From: Candidatus Magasanikbacteria bacterium CG_4_10_14_0_8_um_filter_42_12
GTDB lineage: Bacteria > Patescibacteriota > Patescibacteriia > Magasanikbacterales > UBA922
DNA: 10,800 nucleotides
NCBI GenBank assembly: GCA_002784795.1
Contig: PFLZ01000088.1
Coordinates: 1-10,800 of the forward strand
Reading direction: 5' to 3'
This document shows positions 1 through 4,545 of the stretch, in pieces. The position numbers and the translations under genes were made by a program. Positions within the stretch are counted from its first letter, which is position 1. Each line of letters opens with the position of its first letter. Below the pieces are notes generated by a model that saw only the letters and a list, made by a program, of their open reading frames with translations, had not been told where the DNA came from and made no database searches.

Positions 1-3
1 ATA

Positions 4-24
4 CCCCGCCCCTCTGGGGCGGGG
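4..24. repeat. Perfect GC-rich hairpin repeat (9-bp stem, TCT loop)
   Basis: CCCCGCCCC (4-12) and GGGGCGGGG (16-24) are perfect reverse complements around a 3-base loop. The element stands out sharply from the AT-rich DNA that follows. CCCCGCCCC occurs again in the same orientation at the last nine bases of the window, so this looks like a dispersed repeat and not a one-off structure. No T-tract follows, so it is not a typical intrinsic terminator on the + strand. Short GC-rich hairpins of this kind can be REP-like elements mobilised by Y1 (REP-associated) transposases. No such transposase is in the window, so that link is inference. Confidence 0.75.
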
Positions 25-220
25 AGCTTCATTTGTATCTTGTTTCCCCTAAAATTAAAATCGTTTTCGTAGCGATAGCGGAGAAAACACCTTATTCCCC
101 TTTATAATTAAAAGAAAAAAACTTATTTTACTTCCTTATTTAAAGAAAAAAGTAGCTTGAGAAAAAATCTAATAACAAAAAAATTTATTTCATATAACTG
201 GTTTTTATCCAAACTTTCGT
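25..220. other. AT-rich non-coding stretch
   Basis: No convincing gene is visible in about 200 bases dominated by A and T runs. An imperfect hairpin lies at 63-88: GTTTTC (63-68) pairs with GAAAAC (83-88), with a short inner GC stem around a GATA loop. Two similar phrases beginning TTCCCCT and continuing with ATTAAAA occur near 45-60 and 96-112. The stretch may be decayed mobile-element DNA or the leader region of the recombinase gene. Nothing in it identifies a function. Confidence 0.5.
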
Positions 221-230
221 ATGGGAAGTA

Positions 231-268
231 TACCAATTTTGGTACAAAATACAAACTTTTGCTATACT
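231..268 (+). promoter_or_regulatory. Recombinase promoter with 14-bp palindrome over the -35
   Basis: TTGGTA (239-244) and TATACT (263-268) are 18 bp apart and match the -35 and -10 consensus at 4/6 and 5/6 positions. Transcription would start near 275, about 24 bases before the ATG at 299. The -35 box is the right arm of a perfect 6-2-6 inverted repeat, TACCAATTTTGGTA (231-244), which could be a repressor site. The promoter lies inside the longer open frame that begins at 221, and this argues for the downstream start. Confidence 0.55.
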
Positions 269-298
269 TTTTTTACTAAGGAATTAACCCATTTTTGT

Positions 299-1108
299 AT
301 GGAGGGAATCATCAAAAAAGTAGAAAATGTTCTTCGTCTACGGAACTATAGCCCAAAGACGAGAAAAGCGTATATTCTGTATATCAGAGAATACATAATC
401 TTTGCTAAAAAAGCAGGAATTAAAAATAAGGAAGAAGCAATAGAACAGTTTTTATTAAATTTACATGAGAAAAGATCCGCCCAAACAGCTAATTTGGCAC
501 TGAGCAGTATTAAATTCTTGTACGGCGATGTGCTCAAAGATCCAATCAATATTGATCTCAAATTTGCTAAACGAGCAAAAAAGCTTCCGATTGTACTCTC
601 AAGGAAAGAAATAGAAAGTATCATTGACGTGATAGACAATCCAAAGCATCGGCTCATGATCTCACTTGGATATGCCTGTGGTATGAGAGTAAGCGAAGTT
701 GTGAATGTCAAAGTACAGGACCTTGCCATAGATGAGCTGACTGTTCATATCAAAGAAGCAAAAGGTAAAAAGGATAGAATCAGTGTATTGCCAGAAAAAT
801 TGACAGATGATCTCTATAATTTTATTGCAGGAAGACAGCCAAAGGATTATGTTTTTGCGAGTAATAGAGGTGGAAAGCTTACGACGACGTCACTGCAAAA
901 GGTGTTTCGAGAAAGTCTGAAGAAAGCGGATATCAATAAACCAGCTACATTTCACTCTCTTCGACATTCTTTTGCCACTCATTTACTAGAAAACGGAACC
1001 GATGTTCGATATGTCCAAGCACTCCTTGGCCATGCAAATATACGGACAACACAAATCTATACACAGGTAACGAACCCAATACTAAAGAATATTAAGAGTC
1101 CCTTATAA
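299..1108 (+). CDS. Tyrosine recombinase (Xer/phage-integrase family)
   Basis: The predicted protein has 269 residues from the ATG at 299. It is a site-specific recombinase that cuts and rejoins DNA through a covalent 3'-phosphotyrosine link. Residues ~4-85 form the helical SAM-like core-binding domain (RNYSPKT...YILYIREYI). Residues ~97-269 are the catalytic domain, with all expected active-site residues: Arg130 in GMRVSE, Lys around 155-157 in the KGKKDR hairpin, His219 and Arg222 in HSLRH, His245 in LLGHANI, and nucleophile Tyr254 in IYTQV. The IKSPL ending is seen in many integrase-like Xer relatives. The frame stays open upstream to an ATG at 221, but a promoter (239-268) lies in that extension. 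AAGGA at 278-282 is a poor Shine-Dalgarno site, 16 bases from the ATG. The gene stands alone. It could be the chromosome-dimer Xer or an integrase of a mobile element; the sequence does not decide between them. Confidence 0.9.
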   Translation: MEGIIKKVENVLRLRNYSPKTRKAYILYIREYIIFAKKAGIKNKEEAIEQFLLNLHEKRSAQTANLALSSIKFLYGDVLKDPINIDLKFAKRAKKLPIVLSRKEIESIIDVIDNPKHRLMISLGYACGMRVSEVVNVKVQDLAIDELTVHIKEAKGKKDRISVLPEKLTDDLYNFIAGRQPKDYVFASNRGGKLTTTSLQKVFRESLKKADINKPATFHSLRHSFATHLLENGTDVRYVQALLGHANIRTTQIYTQVTNPILKNIKSPL

Positions 1109-1117
1109 TTTGTTTTC

Positions 1118-1621
1118 CTACTTCGTCACATGCACCGTCTTCACCACTACAACACCATCAATCGATAACGCAACATCAGCGCCAGGAAATTCAAATGTGC
1201 CTGATGCGCCGGCATCTTTGTGGACGGCTATGTAGATAGGATCTGTGACAAATGATTCATAGAGTGGAAATGCAACATCACTCCAAGATCCAGGAGAAAG
1301 TGTTACTTGCCCAATGATGCGACCCGGCTTGCCCATGTCATCGTCGTAGGCGACGAGCCAGATGTCTTCTTGAGTGTTTACTGACTGGATCGTAATGCCA
1401 CCATTTGTATATGCCTGATCTTCTACTACGATTTCAGGTGGTGCGGTGGTTTCTTCGGTTGCAGGGATTTCATCTTCTGCTGGAAGTTGCCCTACAGCAG
1501 ATGGGTGGTCATCTGTTTTTTGTTGAGTTTCCTGTTCTCCTACTGGTAGACGAGAAAAGTAAAAGAAAAATATTCCTCCAACTGCGAGAATTGCGATAAT
1601 GCCAATAACAAATGATTTCAT
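1118..1621 (-). CDS. Membrane-anchored DUF7282-like protein
   Basis: The predicted protein has 167 residues. Residues ~4-22 are a hydrophobic helix after MKS, fitting a signal anchor or uncleaved signal peptide. Residues ~23-62 are a Glu/Thr/Pro/Gln-rich linker. Residues ~64-167 are a beta-rich domain starting VVEDQAYTNGGITIQSV and ending in a valine-rich strand. The pattern of a DQ-start, a VAYDDD-like strand, a VIG-like turn (RIIGQVTLSPGSW) and a late IYIAVHKDAG strand resembles DUF7282, a domain known mainly from archaeal surface proteins. I infer this from pattern alone. Its function is unknown; an extracytoplasmic location is likely. The frame continues upstream through 2146, but that part is antisense to the Fur gene, so the ATG at 1621 is the start; a good promoter sits just upstream. 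The stop is 9 bases from the convergent recombinase stop, with no terminator between. Confidence 0.8.
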   Translation of the reverse strand: MKSFVIGIIAILAVGGIFFFYFSRLPVGEQETQQKTDDHPSAVGQLPAEDEIPATEETTAPPEIVVEDQAYTNGGITIQSVNTQEDIWLVAYDDDMGKPGRIIGQVTLSPGSWSDVAFPLYESFVTDPIYIAVHKDAGASGTFEFPGADVALSIDGVVVVKTVHVTK

Positions 1622-1649
1622 ACTATTTTGAATAGTTATATATGAACGC

Positions 1650-1678
1650 AGTATATCTTTTTTGCAGGTATATCTCAA
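1650..1678 (-). promoter_or_regulatory. Promoter of the DUF7282-like gene
   Basis: On the minus strand, TTGAGA (1678-1673) and TATACT (1655-1650) are separated by exactly 17 bp. Transcription would start about 1642, giving a leader of ~20 bases before the ATG at 1621. No Shine-Dalgarno sequence is visible in that leader. The Fur-type boxes lie upstream of this -35, at 1706-1744, and do not overlap it. Confidence 0.65.
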
Positions 1679-1697
1679 CTTGTCCCCATGGTACCCA

Positions 1698-1726
1698 TTG
1701 ACATGTGCAACTGAGTTGCGTAGTAT
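1698..1726 (+). promoter_or_regulatory. Promoter of the fur-like/ZIP operon
   Basis: A perfect -35 TTGACA (1698-1703) is followed after 17 bp by TAGTAT (1721-1726), a 4/6 match to the -10 consensus. TATAGA at 1724-1729 is an alternative -10 with a long spacer. Transcription would begin near 1733, leaving a leader of ~18 bases with no Shine-Dalgarno sequence. Two inverted repeats occupy the spacer and the start region, so bound repressor would block RNA polymerase. Confidence 0.65.
1706..1720. promoter_or_regulatory. Fur-family operator 1 (7-1-7 box, one mismatch pair)
   Basis: TGCAACT-G-AGTTGCG is a 7-1-7 inverted repeat centred on 1713, with six of seven base pairs matching. It lies between the -35 and -10 of the regulator's own promoter. 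The 7-1-7 layout is the classic form of Fur, Zur and PerR boxes. Confidence 0.7.
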
Positions 1727-1729
1727 AGA

Positions 1730-1744
1730 TGCAATTGAATTGCA
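1730..1744. promoter_or_regulatory. Fur-family operator 2 (perfect 7-1-7 box)
   Basis: TGCAATT-G-AATTGCA is a perfect 15-base 7-1-7 inverted repeat centred on 1737, exactly 24 bp from the centre of operator 1. It overlaps the predicted transcription start and ends 6 bases before the regulator's ATG. Both copies follow the pattern GCAAYTGARTTGC, which implies one protein binding both. Confidence 0.75.
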
Positions 1745-1750
1745 ATTGAT

Positions 1751-2158
1751 ATGAATACAAAACATGACCCACAATGGATTCTCAATATCCTTTCTGACAA
1801 AAAACAAAAAGTAACACCTTCTCGTGAACACATCGCGAATATTGTTGCTGCTCATACCGGTGTTTTTTCGCCAAACGAAATTATCGAGGAAGCCTTTGGT
1901 ATGGACAGAGTGACAGTCTATCGTATTCTTGATTTGTTTGAACTCCTTGATGTTATTCATCCAGTGCTCACGCAGCATGGAGAAAAGCATTATGAAGTTC
2001 ATGGAGAAAAACATCATCATCATGTCGTATGTACGGGATGTGAAAAGACGAGCTGCATCGATTGTGAAGTAAAACGAACGCGAGTCAAGGGATTTGGAGA
2101 GATTCATCATAGTGTTGTATTTACTGGTCTTTGTGACCAATGTCATTCATCAATCTAA
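1751..2158 (+). CDS. Fur-family metal-responsive repressor (probably Zur-like)
   Basis: The predicted protein has 135 residues, the usual length for the family. It is a cytoplasmic dimeric repressor that binds 7-1-7 boxes when metal-loaded. Residues ~20-72 are the winged-helix DNA-binding domain, with recognition helix VTVYRILDLFELL (54-66). Residues ~75-135 are the dimerisation and metal domain: Glu82, His88-91, C94-x2-C97 and C128-x2-C131. The two Cys pairs fit the structural Zn(Cys)4 site. An extra pair, Cys102 and Cys105, is unusual: Cys102 is five residues after the second Cys, where E. coli Fur has ligand Glu101. The ZIP transporter gene follows after 6 bp, so zinc is the likeliest signal. 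Iron or manganese sensing cannot be excluded. Two operators in its own promoter indicate autoregulation. The ATG has no Shine-Dalgarno sequence. Confidence 0.9.
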   Translation: MNTKHDPQWILNILSDKKQKVTPSREHIANIVAAHTGVFSPNEIIEEAFGMDRVTVYRILDLFELLDVIHPVLTQHGEKHYEVHGEKHHHHVVCTGCEKTSCIDCEVKRTRVKGFGEIHHSVVFTGLCDQCHSSI

Positions 2159-2164
2159 TTTTTT

Positions 2165-2932
2165 ATGAACGCTACAGGAACTATATGGGTTTATACTCTT
2201 GGGAGCATTACCATCGTAAGTTTGGTTTCGCTTATTGGAGCTGTTGCGCTCTCATTTGGCATGGAGCGTATAAAAAAATGGCTTCTGCTGTTTGTCAGTT
2301 TTTCTGCTGGAACGCTTCTTGGGGATGCTTTTCTTCATCTCTTGCCTGAGGTAACTGAAAAAGAAGGAAGTTTTTCCTTGCAGATCTCCTTTGGAGTGAT
2401 CGCAGGTATTTTGGTATGGTTTATTATAGAAAAATTTATTCAGTGGCATCACTGTCATCATGTTCATGAATTTGATAAAGATCATATTCATCCTTTTGCT
2501 ATTCTGAATCTTATCGGTGATTTTTTACATAATATTATTGATGGCATGATCATCGCTGCAAGTTTTCTTGTGAGTATTCCCGTGGGAATTGCGACTACCA
2601 TGGCTGTCGTGTTGCATGAAATTCCACAGGAACTCAGTGATTTTGGTGTTCTATTACACGGAGGATTTTCTCGCGGTCGTGCATTGTTTCTCAATTTTCT
2701 CTCAGCGTTGGGTGCTCTCCTCGGTGCCGTTTTTGCGCTCTTTCTTGCTGGCCAGATAGAAGGGATTGAATTATTGCTGATTCCTTTTGCCGCAGGATCA
2801 TTTATTTATATCGCGACAGCCGATCTTATCCCAGAACTGCACAAAGAATCTCGTGTTGGTGAATCTATAAAGCACCTCGTCTCACTTCTCGCGGGTGTTG
2901 TTGTCATGGCATTGATGTTATTGGTGGGGTAG
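2165..2932 (+). CDS. ZIP-family divalent metal transporter (Zn uptake)
   Basis: The predicted protein has 255 residues and about eight hydrophobic segments. It is an inner-membrane transporter that brings Zn2+ (possibly Fe2+ or Mn2+) into the cytoplasm. The signature metal-binding helices are present: LHNIIDG (121-127, with His122, Asn123, Asp126) and HEIPQE (151-156, with His151, Glu152, Glu156). A HLLPE motif (58-62) lies near TM2. A histidine-rich loop, HHCHHVHEFDKDHIH (95-109), lies between TM3 and TM4 where many ZIPs carry a regulatory metal-binding loop. The gene begins 6 bp after the regulator stop and lacks its own promoter or Shine-Dalgarno site, so it is co-transcribed and probably made when zinc is scarce. 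No terminator follows; read-through towards the nuclease gene is possible. Confidence 0.93.
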   Translation: MNATGTIWVYTLGSITIVSLVSLIGAVALSFGMERIKKWLLLFVSFSAGTLLGDAFLHLLPEVTEKEGSFSLQISFGVIAGILVWFIIEKFIQWHHCHHVHEFDKDHIHPFAILNLIGDFLHNIIDGMIIAASFLVSIPVGIATTMAVVLHEIPQELSDFGVLLHGGFSRGRALFLNFLSALGALLGAVFALFLAGQIEGIELLLIPFAAGSFIYIATADLIPELHKESRVGESIKHLVSLLAGVVVMALMLLVG

Positions 2933-2956
2933 TAGACCTATTTTCTATATTGCAAA

Positions 2957-2976
2957 ATCATTGGTATACTAATGAT
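2957..2976. promoter_or_regulatory. Extended -10 promoter inside a 20-bp palindrome
   Basis: TG-G-TATACT (2962-2970) is an extended -10 element, with no clear -35 at the right distance. The bases 2957-2976 read ATCATT-GGTATACT-AATGAT, a palindrome broken by a single mismatched pair (2963/2970). The -10 box is therefore buried inside a potential operator. Transcription would start near 2977, leaving ~46 bases before the chosen ATG of the ATP-cone nuclease. Confidence 0.55.
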
Positions 2977-3022
2977 AGTTTAGAAAGATGTGTATTGTTT
3001 TTTGCTTATTGTTTATTTATAT

Positions 3023-3868
3023 ATGCCCAAAAAACCTCCTATCATTATAAAAGCAAATGGCGATCGTGTGCGGTATGATCGAAAGCGTCTCATGACGTCA
3101 TTGCTTCGGTCTGGTGCCTCACAAGAATTGGCAAACAGCGTAACAGATAAGGTTTCTTCTGAGATTATCAGTGGGACGACAACAACGTACAATATTTATG
3201 CAAACGCATACAACATGCTGAAGTCAGCAAAGTATCATCCTGTCGCAGCTCGGTATAGTCTCAAAAAAGCAATTATGGGACTTGGTCCGACGGGATTTCC
3301 ATTTGAACAATTTATTGGTGAAATATTGAAGCGTCAGGGATATAAGGTCAAGGTTGGTGTGAATGTACAGGGACATTGTGTCCCACACGAAGTGGATGTT
3401 GTCGCGATCAAAGGCGATACACATGCACTCGTCGAAGCAAAATTCCACAATCAGACAGGCGTCCATACTGATGTAAAAGTACCGTTGTACATCCATTCGA
3501 GATTTTTAGATATTGAAAAAAAACTCCTTGCAAAAGGGGACACCCATAACATACATGAACCGTGGGTTGTGACCAATACGCATTTTACGTCTAGTGCTAT
3601 TCAGTATGGAGAGTGTATGGGGATGAAACTCTTTGGATGGCGGTACCCAGAGAGTGGGGGCATAGAAAAAATGATTGAGGATTCTGGACTTCACCCTATC
3701 ACGTGTCTCACGACACTGTCACAAACACAAAAAAATCTGCTCCTCAAGCAAGGAACGATTTTGTGTAGAGAACTCATAGAAAAGGAATATTTGTTCCAAG
3801 AACTTGGGTTGTCTGGCGCAAAAGCAGGTGCTCTCAAAAGAGAGATAGACATGATCTGTTCTGCCTGA
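3023..3868 (+). CDS. ATP-cone domain fused to PD-(D/E)XK (Mrr-like) endonuclease
   Basis: The predicted protein has 281 residues from the ATG at 3023. An in-frame ATG at 2990 adds 11 hydrophobic residues that do not belong to the ATP-cone. Residues ~6-88 resemble an ATP-cone, the nucleotide-binding regulatory domain of ribonucleotide reductases and NrdR (IIIKANGDRVRYDRKRL, then a helical part ending ARYSLKKAI). Residues ~92-190 resemble a restriction-endonuclease-like fold: helix FEQFIGEIL with Glu100, GYKVKVGVNVQG, Asp125 in HEVDVVAI, and Glu138-Ala-Lys140 in VEAKFHN. The Asp...Glu-x-Lys set is the PD-(D/E)XK active site. The last ~40 residues are helical and may form an HhH or HTH-like tail. 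No methyltransferase or specificity subunit is nearby. Cleavage controlled by nucleotides is inference; the substrate is unknown. The TGA stop lies 16 bp before a strong terminator. Confidence 0.82.
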   Translation: MPKKPPIIIKANGDRVRYDRKRLMTSLLRSGASQELANSVTDKVSSEIISGTTTTYNIYANAYNMLKSAKYHPVAARYSLKKAIMGLGPTGFPFEQFIGEILKRQGYKVKVGVNVQGHCVPHEVDVVAIKGDTHALVEAKFHNQTGVHTDVKVPLYIHSRFLDIEKKLLAKGDTHNIHEPWVVTNTHFTSSAIQYGECMGMKLFGWRYPESGGIEKMIEDSGLHPITCLTTLSQTQKNLLLKQGTILCRELIEKEYLFQELGLSGAKAGALKREIDMICSA

Positions 3869-3883
3869 AGAAGTGAGAAATAC

Positions 3884-3911
3884 AAAAAAAGCGCTGTGTA
3901 GCGCTTTTTTT
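3884..3911. terminator. Bidirectional intrinsic terminator
   Basis: Seven A's plus GCGCT (3884-3895), loop GTGT (3896-3899), then AGCGC plus seven T's (3900-3911) form a perfect 12-bp hairpin. Its ends are A and T tracts, so it can work on either strand. It follows the nuclease stop by 15 bases and isolates that gene from the efflux operon. Confidence 0.88.
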
Positions 3912-3926
3912 GTTCACATCAACATC

Positions 3927-3955
3927 TTGACAATAACGCAAAAGTCGTGTAGAGT
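3927..3955 (+). promoter_or_regulatory. Promoter of the tetR-efflux operon
   Basis: A perfect -35 TTGACA (3927-3932) and TAGAGT (3950-3955, 4/6 match to the -10 consensus) are separated by 17 bp. The predicted start near 3962 touches the palindromic operator, so the promoter should be repressible. The leader to the ATG at 3994 is ~32 bases and lacks a Shine-Dalgarno site. Confidence 0.65.
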
Positions 3956-3962
3956 GCTATGG

Positions 3963-3978
3963 CTTACCGTTCGGTAAG
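3963..3978. promoter_or_regulatory. Perfect palindromic TetR-type operator
   Basis: CTTACCG-TT-CGGTAAG is a perfect 16-base inverted repeat starting about 7 bases after the -10 box and ending 15 bases before the tetR ATG. Position and symmetry fit an autoregulatory site for the dimeric TetR-family protein encoded next. Confidence 0.8.
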
Positions 3979-3993
3979 TATTATCTCAGTATT

Positions 3994-4533
3994 ATGGAGC
4001 CAGTACCTACCACCAAAGAACATATTATTGCAGAAGCAAAGAAATTGTTTACCTCACAGGGGTTTTCCGCTGTGTCTATGTCGATGATTGCAAAGGAGGT
4101 TGGTATTTCAAAAGCTGCTCTCTATCATTTTTTTGAAAACAAAGCAGCAATATATATTATAGTCATAGAAGATGTATTTCTTGCTATCGGTGAAGTATTC
4201 GATGCTGCATTGAGTGCCTCGCCGGATGATGTCCCGCTTGCAGATGTCATTGAACATGTGATCTCAGTGGGGATGCAAGAAGGAAATGTGATGTTGCGAA
4301 TGGATAGCTGTCCACTGCTCGGTGAGCAATCACATATGCAGACGTTGTTTCAAGATTTTTTTCAAAAAGTAGCACAGGTATTAGCTCACTATCACATTGA
4401 GGAAACGACGCTTGCCACACATGTATTTTTGAATGCTGTGCATGGCTATATAAAGTGGGCGCACATTGATTCCGATGTCCCTGATGTTCGCACCTATAGT
4501 ACGTATTTAGTAACACTCTTTCAAAAAAAATAA
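3994..4533 (+). CDS. TetR/AcrR-family transcriptional repressor
   Basis: The predicted protein has 179 residues, slightly short for the family (about 190-210). It is a cytoplasmic dimeric repressor released from DNA by a small ligand. Residues ~6-52 form the TetR DNA-binding domain: helix TKEHIIAEAKKLFTSQGF, then the helix-turn-helix VSMSMIAKEVGISKAALYHFFENK, which matches the family pattern closely. Residues ~55-179 are the helical ligand and dimer domain, too variable to predict a ligand; MDSCPLLGEQ (103-112) contains the only cysteine. The gene is first in an operon with the membrane fusion protein (12 bp downstream) and the RND pump. The operator upstream of it indicates that it represses itself and the pump. 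The ligand is probably a pump substrate or cell-envelope stress compound (inference). Confidence 0.92.
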   Translation: MEPVPTTKEHIIAEAKKLFTSQGFSAVSMSMIAKEVGISKAALYHFFENKAAIYIIVIEDVFLAIGEVFDAALSASPDDVPLADVIEHVISVGMQEGNVMLRMDSCPLLGEQSHMQTLFQDFFQKVAQVLAHYHIEETTLATHVFLNAVHGYIKWAHIDSDVPDVRTYSTYLVTLFQKK

Positions 4534-4545
4534 CAAATATCTCTT

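Noticed and set aside
221..298. 26-residue N-terminal extension of the recombinase
   Set aside because: It has no family similarity and contains a promoter-like pair of boxes; the recombinase fold begins just after the ATG at 299.
1622..2146. N-terminal extension of the minus-strand DUF7282-like frame through the Fur gene
   Set aside because: It is wholly antisense to a clear Fur-family gene, has no recognisable domain, and a promoter plus ATG at 1621 define the real gene with a signal anchor.
2990..3022. 11-residue hydrophobic extension of the ATP-cone nuclease
   Set aside because: It is too short for a signal peptide and the ATP-cone begins shortly after the ATG at 3023. It remains a possible alternative start.
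3866..3868. Possible code 25 (TGA read as Gly), as in some CPR lineages
   Set aside because: TGA ends the nuclease gene just before a strong terminator and also ends the M23 gene at the expected length, so it acts as a stop.
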